Shown here in pieces: positions 8,105-16,612 of a DNA stretch of 64,000 nt (positions are counted from its first letter, which is position 1; each line of letters opens with the position of its first letter). The translations under genes and the position numbers were made by a program. Below the pieces are notes generated by a model. That model was not told the origin of the DNA. It was given only the letters and a program-made list of their open reading frames with translations, and did no database searches. The DNA lies in the NCBI RefSeq assembly GCF_032268605.1, contig NZ_CP130318.1:873501-937500 (forward strand), given 5' to 3'. Source of the stretch: Paenibacillus aurantius (GTDB lineage: Bacteria > Bacillota > Bacilli > Paenibacillales > NBRC-103111).

Positions 8105-8434
8105 TTGAGCTGTCTAGCCGAACACGATGTTCTACGACCTCTTGAATTGATGCGTAGAATTAACGGAATTCCTTACAGAACGTTAAGCATCATGCTAAAA
8201 GAACTCGAAGCTGACGGTCTGATCCTGCGCAAAGATTATGCCCAAATCCCCCCGAAGGTTGAATATTCCTTAACGGAGCTCGGGCATTCCGTCATTCCGA
8301 TTTTGCATATGATGTGTGAGTGGGGAGAGAAAACAGGAGGCTCGACTATTCCCACTGAACGATTTATGCCTTACAGAGTGTCTATAAAGCGAGTATGCAC
8401 ATTATTTTCAGGTACTTACCAAAAGGTAAGCTGA
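8105..8434 (+). pseudogene. HxlR-family regulator remnant
   Basis: The product carries the winged-helix core of HxlR/MarR-like regulators: LMRRINGIPYRTLSIMLKEL (recognition helix region), then ADGLILRKDYAQIPPKVEYSLTELG and the C-terminal MCEWGEKTG. The N-terminal part of the family, with the conserved Cys and the GGKW helix, is missing: the upstream sequence 7955-8104 has stops in this frame. After residue about 78 the sequence no longer follows the family. The frame opens only with a TTG lacking a good ribosome-binding site. It is most likely a decaying regulator gene, which ends inside the terminator stem that follows. Confidence 0.7.
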
Positions 8435-8474
8435 AAAAAACGCACTGTCTACGACAACGACAGTGCGTTTTTTT
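8434..8474. terminator. Bidirectional terminator
   Basis: A perfect 16-bp stem (8434-8449 with 8459-8474) has an A7 run on its left side and a T7 run on its right, so it works in both directions. It lies between the HxlR remnant (plus) and the sigma factor gene (minus). Confidence 0.93.
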
Positions 8475-8530
8475 GCTTTTGTGTTCTATTGTAGGGTAGG
8501 GTTGTTGCCGTTCCTTCCCTCTTCAGCCAA

Positions 8531-9418
8531 TCAATCGTTCATATCGGCGATGTCATACCCGCGAAGGCGTGCCTGGTCGGCAATCATGCCGATCTCGGTA
8601 ATCTTGCCATCCCCAATAGTGAATTCGAGAATGAATACCGGCTGATCGAAAGGTCCGGCCATGACGCCTGCCGATCCGTTCACAAGCACCGGCATCAAGC
8701 TCCGGGCACGATCGGCGAATTGCTTGGCCTGCTTGGCCACCGCCTCTGAACCGCGAACAACCGGCACATTGGCGACAGGCGCGAATGCGGGGTCGTTTCG
8801 AAGTACGACATTCGGGTCCAATATGGAAAGCAGTTTCTCAAAATCTCCGTTACGAGAAGCGGCGAGGAATGCCTCGACAAGCTCCCTTTTCCACTGAAGC
8901 TCCGCCGTTTCCAAAGACGATTCGGTACCCTGGACACGGCGGCGCGCGCGGCTCGCTAGCTGTCTTGCGGCGGCTTCGTTACGTCCAAGGATGGGAGCGA
9001 TTTCCGAGAATGACAAGGCGAATATATCGTGAAGTACGAACGCAACGCGTTCGGCGGGATTCAATTTCTCGAGGACAACGTGCATCGCAAGTCCGATGGA
9101 ATCCGCCATTAGCGCCTCGTGCTCGGGATCGCTTCCGTCTTGGTGACCAGTAACCGGTTCAGGTGCGCCAGCCATTACAAGATCGTCACGTCTCGACTTA
9201 CGGGTTCGCAGCATATCCAGGCATACCCTCGAGACGATGGTTGTCAGCCATCCTCCCATATTCTCGACTTCTCCCGTATTGGACCGGATAAGACGGATCC
9301 ATGACTCCTGCACAGCGTCATCTGCTTCACTCCGTGATCCTAGCATCCGGTAAGCCAACGCCTGCAAATGTTTCCGGTACGTTTCGAATTGTTCAACAAG
9401 CCAGCTATGATCGTTCAT
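8531..9418 (-). CDS. ECF sigma factor with C-terminal SnoaL-like domain (SigJ/ECF41-like)
   Basis: A 295-residue extracytoplasmic-function sigma factor. Region 2 is in the N-terminal 75 residues (AYRMLGSRSEADDAVQESWIRL motif area), region 4 at about 105-165 (LNPAERVAFVLHDIF, FSEIAPILGRNEAAARQL), and a C-terminal NTF2/SnoaL-like domain at about 175-290. Such sigma factors lack a separate anti-sigma factor; the C-terminal domain modulates activity instead. The DGGGR motif of classical ECF41 proteins is not visible, so it may be a sister group. The ATG at 9418 is chosen over TTG 9427 because GAGAGGA is too close to the TTG. It is divergent from a VOC gene, and both have matching candidate promoters. 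Confidence 0.88.
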   Translation of the reverse strand: MNDHSWLVEQFETYRKHLQALAYRMLGSRSEADDAVQESWIRLIRSNTGEVENMGGWLTTIVSRVCLDMLRTRKSRRDDLVMAGAPEPVTGHQDGSDPEHEALMADSIGLAMHVVLEKLNPAERVAFVLHDIFALSFSEIAPILGRNEAAARQLASRARRRVQGTESSLETAELQWKRELVEAFLAASRNGDFEKLLSILDPNVVLRNDPAFAPVANVPVVRGSEAVAKQAKQFADRARSLMPVLVNGSAGVMAGPFDQPVFILEFTIGDGKITEIGMIADQARLRGYDIADMND

Positions 9419-9460
9419 GCACCACAATTCCTCTCTCGTTTCTTATCTATTTACTTATTT

Positions 9461-9487
9461 GTCGTAAGAAGTCCTCTAAATGTGACA
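9461..9487 (-). promoter_or_regulatory. Candidate ECF promoter for the sigma factor gene
   Basis: On the minus strand TGTCACA (9487-9481), a 16-bp spacer and CGACA lie about 45 nt before the sigma factor start. TGTCACA is the -35 type described for ECF41 promoters; the -10 there is CGTC, here CGAC. It implies autoregulation. Confidence 0.6.
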
Positions 9488-9551
9488 GAGTGGTATGAAA
9501 AAATTCCGTTTTTGCATTTCGATTGCTAATTAAAACAATTTTCGCCATGTC

Positions 9552-9579
9552 CGTCACGTTTCTTTTCTTAGTTACGACA
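9552..9579 (+). promoter_or_regulatory. Candidate ECF promoter for the VOC gene
   Basis: CGTCACG (9552-9558), a 16-bp spacer and CGACA (9575-9579) match the minus-strand promoter in sequence and exact spacing, including TTT after the -35 and TTA before the -10. It lies 88 nt upstream of the VOC start. Confidence 0.58.
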
Positions 9580-9666
9580 TAGTTAGTGACAAGGGAAACA
9601 GGTCTATGGGGTAAGAAGCATCTACCGGTTATCCGTTGAAATCATTTAATCCAAGGAGATGATTGT

Positions 9667-10092
9667 GTGAGTACGAGTTTGATCCCTTTTCTTGAAATGA
9701 ACGGAAGCGCGAATGAGGCCATCGATTTATACGTGAAGGCGTTGGATGCCGAGGTCGCCTATATGCTTCGATTCGGAGACATGCCGGAAAATCCGGAAGC
9801 CCCCGTGCCGCCGGAAAAGAAGGACTGGGTGAATTACGCTGTCTTGAGAATTGGCGATTCCGAACTGCAGATTACCGATAATGTTACCGGAAGCACCTAC
9901 GAGAAGGGAACGCAAATCACCATCGTTGTTCAAACCGGTGACAAAGAAAAAGCTACCCAATATTTTGAAGCATTGAAGCAAGGCGGTCGAGTGAACGATC
10001 CGCTGCAAGCAAGTTTCTTCAGCCCCGCGTACGGTAATGTAACGGATAAATTCGGTATCACGTTCCGGATCCTTACAAAAGGACGCCAGTGA
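9667..10092 (+). CDS. VOC-family (PhnB-like) protein
   Basis: A 141-residue protein of the vicinal oxygen chelate superfamily, PhnB/3-demethylubiquinone-methyltransferase-like branch, usually homodimeric with a cupped beta-sheet. Typical segments are LIPFLEMNGSANEAIDLYVKAL at the N-terminus, the VLRIGDSELQITDN strand in the middle and SFFSPAYGNVTDKFGITFRI at the C-terminus. The start is GTG with AAGGAGA 7 nt upstream. Divergent location and a matching promoter suggest it is the target of the ECF sigma factor at 8531-9418. The reaction or ligand is unknown; many such proteins bind small metabolites or drugs. Confidence 0.85.
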   Translation: MSTSLIPFLEMNGSANEAIDLYVKALDAEVAYMLRFGDMPENPEAPVPPEKKDWVNYAVLRIGDSELQITDNVTGSTYEKGTQITIVVQTGDKEKATQYFEALKQGGRVNDPLQASFFSPAYGNVTDKFGITFRILTKGRQ

Positions 10093-10144
10093 TCTAGCCT
10101 AAACAGTAGAGGATAGACGCTTACGGAAACGATAGTTAAACGAG

Positions 10145-10163
10145 CAGACTGCCCCGCAGTCTG
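10145..10163 (+). terminator. Hairpin after the VOC gene
   Basis: CAGACTGC (10145-10152) and GCAGTCTG (10156-10163) pair around CCC. The following sequence is only moderately T-rich (TCTATTCCTT), so it is a plausible but weak terminator. Confidence 0.5.
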
Positions 10164-11024
10164 TCTATTCCTTCAAGTACGGGACGCGGTCTTTCTCTCG
10201 TGGTCTATAAGCTCTTGTTCTGGCAATGACTTCGTAATAAGCTTGGCCCGTTATGATGATAAGCAACAAACCATACAGGTTGGTCGACTGAGCTATCGGA
10301 ATCCGATGGTTTAAGGAAGCGGCGGCAGTCCAGGACTTATTTCTCGTCCGGGGCTGTCGCTGTTTTTATTTTCGACCCGCATGCAGACGTCCACCCCCCA
10401 TGCCCAACCCCTCTGAGCCCAGTTGCCTCCCGGCTTATCCTCCGCCCTCCTGATCGATGTCGGGATAAGACAAGGGGGAGTTCATGGCGTTCATGGGGCC
10501 GAGCGGCATCGGCCAAAGAGAGTAGGCTTAGCTGTCATTTCCGAAAACGCTTACTTTGCGGCGCAAAAATGACCAATTCGCGATATGTCATTCTTGATTT
10601 GCGGGACCCCAGAACGGGGACACCATGCGTTTGTTGACACGGCTCAAAGCCTGGTATTCCTGAAGAAACCCGTGATTTTACCTGCCCTCCAGCCAAAACG
10701 ACATATAGCCGCGGCCCGCCTGACCCCGCTAGGATAGAAATATGAAAACGCTTCATTCCGACAATCCGGCAAGGAGGGGGAAGACCAGGGGACGAGGGTC
10801 CCGCCCGGTCATCCAGCGAATGAACGACAACCGCGGCGGGCGATAAGAGAATACCATTCGTTCCAACAAAACAAAAAAAGAATTATCTAGTAACACGAAG
10901 TATTGCCAGGCGCCATAGCAGAAAAAGGAAAGAGGGGAGGGGAGATGGATTTACCCTAAAGGTATATTCTGTACTATAGAGAGCTTTTGACGACAGACGG
11001 CCTTCGGCAGGAAACCGGACGAGC
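10164..11024. other. Non-coding stretch with two cre-like sites
   Basis: About 860 bp with no convincing gene. Two sequences resemble catabolite-responsive elements: CGAAAACGCTTACT (10542-10555) and TGAAAACGCTTCAT (10743-10756), with two and three mismatches to TGWNANCGNTNWCA. A weak hairpin with a T5 run ends near 10365. A possible promoter TTTACC-N16-TACTAT (10950-10977) precedes the binding-protein gene at 11109. I see no RNA gene or mobile element here. Confidence 0.4.
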
Positions 11025-11093
11025 CTCTTGCTACCATCCCTGCAGAACTCTTGCTACCATCCCTGCAGAACTCTTGCTACCATCCATACAGAA
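11025..11093. repeat. Three tandem 23-bp repeats in a 5' leader
   Basis: Units 11025-11047, 11048-11070 and 11071-11093 begin CTCTTGCTACCATCCCTG; the first two are identical and the third differs at a few bases. They end 15 nt before the start of the first binding-protein gene, so they lie in its leader. Confidence 0.95.
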
Positions 11094-11108
11094 GGGGGAA
11101 TTCGACTC

Positions 11109-12719
11109 ATGCGCAAGCTTAAACTGATCACCCATACCCTCGCCCTGACAACGGCGTTCGTTCCGCTGGCCGCGTGTACGCCGGACAAGTCGGCGAAGCC
11201 GGAAGGCGCCAAAGCGTCCGATACGGCGGCATCGGTCCGTAAGGAAGGCTTTCCCATCGTCGACAAGCCGATTACATTGTCGGTTCTCGGCCCCGATGTG
11301 GGCAGCGCCAAGTGGAATTCCATGAAAGTATTTCAGGAGATGGAGAAGCAGTCGAACGTCAAGCTGACGTTTCAGACGATTCCCGTGGACAGCTTCGAGA
11401 CGAAGAAGAATTTGATTTTTGCGAGCGGGACGCTTCCCGATATTTTCTATGCCGCGGCCCTGACGCCGGCGGAGCAGGTAACCTACGGAAGCCAGGGAAC
11501 ACTGGTTCCGCTGGAGAAGCTGATTGACGGGTATGCGCCGAACCTGAAGAAGCTGCTGGACGAGCATCCTGAGATCCGCCAGTCCATCACGACACCGGAC
11601 GGCCACATCTATGCCCTTCCTTATATCGACCTGGAGGCCGTCTGGTACAAGAGCCCGCTCTATTACAACGGCAGCTTCCTGAAGAAGCTTGGTGTCGACA
11701 AGCTGCCCGAAACGCCGGATGAGCTGTACGACTACCTGAAGAAGGTCAAGACGAGCGACCCGAACGGCAACGGCAAGGCGGACGAAATTCCGCTCACCTC
11801 CACGAAGTTGAAGGACATCCGCGTCCAGATGCTCGGCTATTGGGGCATCTACGACGAGGTGTATTATGCCGACAAGGACGGCAAGGTTCACTATACTCCG
11901 CAGGAGGAGGGCTACAAGGGTTACCTTACCTTCTTGAACAAGCTGTGGAAGGACGACCTGCTCGACCACGAGACGTTCTCCCAGACCGACGAGCAGAAGA
12001 AAGCGAAGGGCAAGAACCACCAGGTGGCACTCTTCAACGATTGGCTGCCGCACTTTATGCTGGGCGGGGAACCGAGTACGGACAATCCGGTGATGGCTCC
12101 GCTCAAGACGGGCGTTCCGGGGGCTCCGGTCGCGGCGAAGTCGTCGGGCATTTCGAAGAACGGCACGTTCGCGATATCCAAAACGAACCCGGCCCCCGAA
12201 GCGACCATGCGCTGGATCGACTACCAGTACGGGTATGACGGAGCGGTGCTGTTTAACAAAGGACCCGAGAATGTGCTCTGGAAATACACCGACAAAGAGA
12301 ACAAGGTGAAGGAATGGCTGCCGGTACCGGACGGAGGCGACCGGGAGAATTACCGCGGCAAGCTTACACCGAACTACGGCATTACGGTGCCCGGCGTTTC
12401 CCTGCCTGATGTGAACAAAGGCCTTCGCAGCCCGATCGACGAGTGGGTGGACAAGGAGAACAAGGAGAAGATCCTGCCGTACGCCAAGGTACCTTACCCC
12501 AACGTGTTCTTGACGTCGGCGGAACAGTCGGAGGTCAATTCGATCCTGTCCGACCTCAACACCTATGTCGAGCAGATGGAAGCGAAGTTCGTCACGGGGC
12601 AGGAGCCGCTCTCGGGCTGGGACAAATTTACCGCCCAGCTGAAGAAGATGGGCAGCGACAAAATCGTCAAGATTTACCAGGACGCGTATGACCGCTGGGC
12701 CCAATCCGGTAAAAAGTGA
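11109..12719 (+). CDS. Sugar-type ABC transporter substrate-binding lipoprotein 1
   Basis: A 536-residue extracellular solute-binding lipoprotein of the LplA type, which captures an oligosaccharide or related solute outside the membrane. The signal peptide ends in the lipobox LAAC (Cys23). A Ca-loop-like DPNGNGKADE lies near residue 220. ATG 11109 follows AAGGGGG; the frame is open further upstream only through the 23-bp repeats. It heads an operon with two permeases (12754, 13748) and a second, closely similar binding protein (14799). No ATPase is encoded here, as usual for this family, which shares an MsmX-type ATPase. Ligand unknown. Confidence 0.92.
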   Translation: MRKLKLITHTLALTTAFVPLAACTPDKSAKPEGAKASDTAASVRKEGFPIVDKPITLSVLGPDVGSAKWNSMKVFQEMEKQSNVKLTFQTIPVDSFETKKNLIFASGTLPDIFYAAALTPAEQVTYGSQGTLVPLEKLIDGYAPNLKKLLDEHPEIRQSITTPDGHIYALPYIDLEAVWYKSPLYYNGSFLKKLGVDKLPETPDELYDYLKKVKTSDPNGNGKADEIPLTSTKLKDIRVQMLGYWGIYDEVYYADKDGKVHYTPQEEGYKGYLTFLNKLWKDDLLDHETFSQTDEQKKAKGKNHQVALFNDWLPHFMLGGEPSTDNPVMAPLKTGVPGAPVAAKSSGISKNGTFAISKTNPAPEATMRWIDYQYGYDGAVLFNKGPENVLWKYTDKENKVKEWLPVPDGGDRENYRGKLTPNYGITVPGVSLPDVNKGLRSPIDEWVDKENKEKILPYAKVPYPNVFLTSAEQSEVNSILSDLNTYVEQMEAKFVTGQEPLSGWDKFTAQLKKMGSDKIVKIYQDAYDRWAQSGKK

Positions 12720-12753
12720 TCCACAACCAACATCTTGAGAGGAGGGGAACGGC

Positions 12754-13716
12754 ATGCAGAACACCAATCCATCCCTGGCCGCCGATAGTCCGGTGAAGGC
12801 GAGAAGAGCCGGCAGCCGCAAGGCAATGGCCATCGTCCGCAATTGGGAGCTGTATCTGTTCATTGCTCCGGCTTTCCTGTATTTCCTGATCTTCTGTTAT
12901 TTTCCGATGTACGGCATCCAGATCGCCTTTAAGAACTTCAACCCCAGCGAGGGCTTCGCGGGAAGCCCTTGGGTCGGGTTCGACCATTTTACCCGGTTCT
13001 TCCATTCGTATTACTTCTGGGATCTAATCTGGAATACGCTCAGCATCTCCCTGTATGAGCTGGCGGTCGGTTTTCCGGTCCCCATCATTCTGGCTCTGGC
13101 CTTCAACGAAGTGAGAACGGGCTTCTTCAAAAAAATGGTGCAAACCGTCACCTACGCCCCGCATTTCATCTCGGTGGTCGTTATGGCGGGCATGATTATC
13201 ACGTTTCTGTCGCCGACGACAGGGATTATCACGCACATGCTGGAGTGGATCGGCTTGAATCCCCCGGATTTCCTGACCGACCCGCGCTGGTTCAAGACGA
13301 TGTATGTGCTCTCCGGCGTCTGGCAGGGGGCGGGATGGGGGACGATCATCTACCTGGCGGCTCTGTCCGGCGTGGATCCCGGCCTGCATGAGGCGGCGAT
13401 CATCGATGGAGCCTCCCGTTTTCAGCGGATGCGCCACATCAACATCCCGGCGATCGTGCCGACGATGACGATTCTGCTCATCCTGAACATGGGCAGCCTG
13501 CTGGGAGTCGGCTTCGAGAAAATTCTCCTGCTGCAGAATCCGCTCAACATGGAAGCGTCCAACGTCATCTCCACCTTCGTCTACCAGTCCGGTCTCGTCG
13601 ATGCCCAGTACAGCTTCTCCACGGCTGTCGGCTTATTCAACTCGGTGATCAACGCGACGCTGCTCGTCGTGGTGAACCAGATCGTGCGCCGGACGAGCGA
13701 GAACAGCCTATGGTGA
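12754..13716 (+). CDS. LplB-type ABC sugar permease
   Basis: A 320-residue integral membrane permease of the LplB/MalF-like group with six predicted membrane segments. The first is FIAPAFLYFLIFCYFPMYG near residue 36. The EAA loop that contacts the ATPase is HEAAIIDGASRFQRMRHINI (about 212-231). It starts 34 nt after the first binding protein, with GAGGAGGGG upstream. It should form a heterodimer with the next gene's product. Confidence 0.93.
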   Translation: MQNTNPSLAADSPVKARRAGSRKAMAIVRNWELYLFIAPAFLYFLIFCYFPMYGIQIAFKNFNPSEGFAGSPWVGFDHFTRFFHSYYFWDLIWNTLSISLYELAVGFPVPIILALAFNEVRTGFFKKMVQTVTYAPHFISVVVMAGMIITFLSPTTGIITHMLEWIGLNPPDFLTDPRWFKTMYVLSGVWQGAGWGTIIYLAALSGVDPGLHEAAIIDGASRFQRMRHINIPAIVPTMTILLILNMGSLLGVGFEKILLLQNPLNMEASNVISTFVYQSGLVDAQYSFSTAVGLFNSVINATLLVVVNQIVRRTSENSLW

Positions 13717-13747
13717 GGAAGATCATCCTACAAAGGAGGAGGCTGCC

Positions 13748-14656
13748 ATGACTACACGCATCCAAGAGACAAGGGGAGACCGGATTTTTCTCTTCGCGAA
13801 TTACCTGTACCTGACGCTTGCATTCCTCATTGTGGCCTATCCGGTGGTCTACATGCTAAGCGCTTCGATCAGCAATCCCCACTATGTAGGGTCCGGGGAG
13901 ATGTGGCTGTGGCCGAAGGGCATCACCTTCGAGGGCTACCAGCGGGTGTTCGAGAACTCCAAGATCTGGAGCGGCTACGCCAACACGATCCTCTACACGC
14001 TGGTCGGAACGGCGATCAGCTTAGCCGTCACGCTTCCGGCGGCGTATGCGCTGAGCCGGAGGGATTTGGTAGGCCGGAACCTGTTTATGGGCATGTTTAT
14101 GGTTACGATGTTCTTCGGGGGCGGCCTGGTGCCGACTTACCTGCTGGTGAAGGATCTCGGCATGATTAACACCATCTGGGCGCTCGTGCTGCCCGGCGCG
14201 GCCTCGATCTACAACATCATCGTCACCCGCACGTTCTTCATGTCCGCCATTCCGAGGGAACTGGAGGAGGCAGCCCAGATGGACGGAGCTTCGACGACCC
14301 GGCTGTTCCTCACCATCATCCTGCCGCTCTCTCTGCCGATCATTGCCGTTATGGCTCTCTTCTACGGGGTGGGGCAGTGGAACAGCTACTTCTCGGCTCT
14401 TATTTACTTGAACGACGAGGCCAAATATCCGCTTCAGATCATCCTGCGGCAGATTCTCGTGCTCCAGGAAATGTCCGCCCAGACGGGAGGAACGGTCGAT
14501 GCGTCAACGGCCTCCGCGCTCAACAACAAAGCCGAGGTGGCGGCCCTCGTGAAGTATTCAGTCATTATCGTGTCCACGCTGCCGGTTATTGTGGTGTATC
14601 CGTTCCTGCAGCGGTATTTCGTCCAGGGGGTTCTGATCGGCTCGGTGAAGGGCTAG
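13748..14656 (+). CDS. YtcP-type ABC sugar permease
   Basis: A 302-residue permease of the YtcP/MalG-like group with six predicted membrane segments. The EAA motif is EEAAQMDGASTTRLFLTIIL (about residues 177-196), and the C-terminus YPFLQRYFVQGVLIGSVKG is characteristic of the family. AAAGGAGGAGG precedes the ATG, 31 nt after the partner permease. Together the two form the channel for the flanking binding proteins. Confidence 0.93.
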   Translation: MTTRIQETRGDRIFLFANYLYLTLAFLIVAYPVVYMLSASISNPHYVGSGEMWLWPKGITFEGYQRVFENSKIWSGYANTILYTLVGTAISLAVTLPAAYALSRRDLVGRNLFMGMFMVTMFFGGGLVPTYLLVKDLGMINTIWALVLPGAASIYNIIVTRTFFMSAIPRELEEAAQMDGASTTRLFLTIILPLSLPIIAVMALFYGVGQWNSYFSALIYLNDEAKYPLQIILRQILVLQEMSAQTGGTVDASTASALNNKAEVAALVKYSVIIVSTLPVIVVYPFLQRYFVQGVLIGSVKG

Positions 14657-14798
14657 AATAGAGCCTCCCGGTAAGGGAATCAATAGAGAGAACAGGCGAA
14701 CGGCGGAGGAGGGCGATGGCCAGCCGCTGATGAGCCGCAACATGGACGGGAAAGGAAAGACCATAGCTGCCAATTGAAATCCCAGGAGGAATGTTCAC

Positions 14799-16421
14799 AT
14801 GTTGAATCCACCCCGAAAACCTGCCCGTCTGCTGCTGTCCACTCTAGGACTGGCTTTGGCTGTCACTCCGCTTGCCGCCTGCGGCAAGACGGAACCGAAG
14901 AAAGAATCCACGGAGGAGACGTCCAAGACGGCCGACAAGGTGAGCAAGGACGGCATGCCGATTGTGAAGGAACCGATCACGCTCAGCATGATGTCGCCCG
15001 ACGCCGGTCAGGCCAAGTGGGAGACGATGCCGGTCATCCAGGAGATGGAGAAGCGCTCCAACATCAAGCTCACCTTCCAGAATGCGCCGCTCGACAGCTT
15101 CGAAACGAAGAAGAATCTGGTGTTCGCAAGCGGCAATCTGCCGGACATCTTCTATGCCGCGGATCTTAAGCCGGCGGAGCAGGTGACCTACGGCAGCCAG
15201 GGGGTCCTCCTTCCCCTTGAGAAATACATCGACGGCGGGTATGCACCCAACCTGAAGAAGATACTCGACGCCAACCCGCAAATCCGCAAAAACATCACGA
15301 CCCCGGACGGGCACATCTACGCCCTGCCGTATATCGACCTGACGGCCGTCTGGTACATGAGCCCGCTATGGTACAACGGGAAATTCCTGAAGGCGTTGAA
15401 CGTGAAGGAGATTCCCAAGACGACAGATGAATTGTACGACTACCTGAAGAAGGTCAAAACGAGTGACCCGAACGGCAACGGCAAGGCCGACGAAATCCCG
15501 TTCACCTCGACCAAGCTGGACGATGTCCGCATGTTCCTGTTCGGCTTCTGGGGCATGTATGACGAGAAGATCTATGCCGACAAAGACGGCAAGGTCCATT
15601 ATTCTCCGCAGGAGGAGGGCTATAAGGGCTACCTCACCTTCCTGAACAAGCTGTGGAAAGAGGACCTGCTCGATCACGAGACGTTCTCCCAAACGCCGGA
15701 TCAGAAGAAGGCGAAGGGCAAGAACAACCAGATCGCCTTGTTCAATGATTATTTCCCGTATTTCACAATGGGCGGCGATCCGAGCTCTGAGCATCCGATG
15801 ATGCAGCCGCTGAAGAGCGAGGTGGCGGGCACGCCGGTGTACGGCAAGCACCCGGGCCAGTCGGCGAACGGAACCTTTGCCCTGTCCAAAACGAACCCGG
15901 CTCCCGAAGCCTCCATGCGCTGGGTCGACTACCTGTACGGCTATGAGGGCAGCACGCTGTTCAACCAGGGGCCGGAAAACACGCTCTGGAAGTACAAGGA
16001 CCAAGCGACGCACACGAAGGAATGGCTGCCGGTGCAGGGCGGCAAGAACCGGGAGGAAATCCGCGGCACGCTGACGCCGAATTACGGTATCCTTACCCCC
16101 GGCGTGAACGATCCCGAGGTCAACAAGGGGCTGAAGGACAATTTCGACCAGTTCGTGGACAAGGAAACGAAGGAGAAGCTCGTTCCTTTTGCCAAGGTGC
16201 CGTTCCCGAACGTCTTCCTCAAGCCGGAGGAGCAGTCACAGGTGACGGCCATGCTGTCGGATCTGAATACGTATGTGAAGCAGATGGAAGCGAAGTTCGT
16301 CACCGGCCAGGAGCCGCTCTCGAACTGGGACAAGTATGTAGCTCAAGTTCAGAAGATGGGAAGCGACAAACTGGTCAAGATTTACCAGGACGCCTTCGAG
16401 CGCTGGAACCAGTCCAAGTAG
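14799..16421 (+). CDS. Sugar-type ABC transporter substrate-binding lipoprotein 2
   Basis: A 540-residue paralogue of the binding protein at 11109. The two share long stretches, for example DELYDYLKKVKTSDPNGNGK and QEEGYKGYLTFLNKLWK, and look roughly 70 percent identical by eye. The lipobox is LAAC (Cys28). CAGGAGGAA precedes the ATG. A 142-nt gap separates it from the permeases and a strong terminator follows. Having two similar receptors for one permease pair suggests either a wider ligand range or different affinities. It has no permease pair of its own. Confidence 0.92.
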   Translation: MLNPPRKPARLLLSTLGLALAVTPLAACGKTEPKKESTEETSKTADKVSKDGMPIVKEPITLSMMSPDAGQAKWETMPVIQEMEKRSNIKLTFQNAPLDSFETKKNLVFASGNLPDIFYAADLKPAEQVTYGSQGVLLPLEKYIDGGYAPNLKKILDANPQIRKNITTPDGHIYALPYIDLTAVWYMSPLWYNGKFLKALNVKEIPKTTDELYDYLKKVKTSDPNGNGKADEIPFTSTKLDDVRMFLFGFWGMYDEKIYADKDGKVHYSPQEEGYKGYLTFLNKLWKEDLLDHETFSQTPDQKKAKGKNNQIALFNDYFPYFTMGGDPSSEHPMMQPLKSEVAGTPVYGKHPGQSANGTFALSKTNPAPEASMRWVDYLYGYEGSTLFNQGPENTLWKYKDQATHTKEWLPVQGGKNREEIRGTLTPNYGILTPGVNDPEVNKGLKDNFDQFVDKETKEKLVPFAKVPFPNVFLKPEEQSQVTAMLSDLNTYVKQMEAKFVTGQEPLSNWDKYVAQVQKMGSDKLVKIYQDAFERWNQSK

Positions 16422-16454
16422 TCGTGGAGTCCATCCGCTGCTAGGTAAAGAGGG

Positions 16455-16505
16455 AAAGGCCGGTCCCGGCCAGCACTACGTGCTGCCGGGGCCGGCCTTT
16501 TCTGT
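16455..16505 (+). terminator. Terminator of the first transporter operon
   Basis: A long GC-rich stem begins AAAGGCCGG (16455) and closes with CCGGCCTTT (16500), followed by TCTG. It contains inner arms CAGCA/TGCTG around CTACG. Confidence 0.85.
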
Positions 16506-16612
16506 GTGTAATAGGTAAGGCTGCTCCCGAAACGGTTCCTTATTTGCAAGGAGCATCCCGTCCGGAGGGAGGGGGCATCCGGGGCTGCCACTAATCCCCG
16601 TTCCTTCCCCGC

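Noticed and set aside
10280-10315. tRNA-like D-arm sequence (GATAGCTCAGTC on the minus strand)
   Set aside because: Only about 12 bases match; no acceptor stem, anticodon arm or T arm can be built around it.
10535-10756. 73-codon open frame on the minus strand
   Set aside because: No ribosome-binding site, no family resemblance, and it spans both cre-like sites.
11028-11108. N-terminal extension of the first binding protein through the 23-bp repeats
   Set aside because: The signal peptide and AAGGGGG place the start at ATG 11109; the extension is just an open frame in the repeats.
11031-12863. 610-codon open frame on the minus strand
   Set aside because: It is antisense to a clear binding-protein gene, has no ribosome-binding site and low-information Leu/Arg/Val-rich sequence; a by-product of GC-rich codon use.
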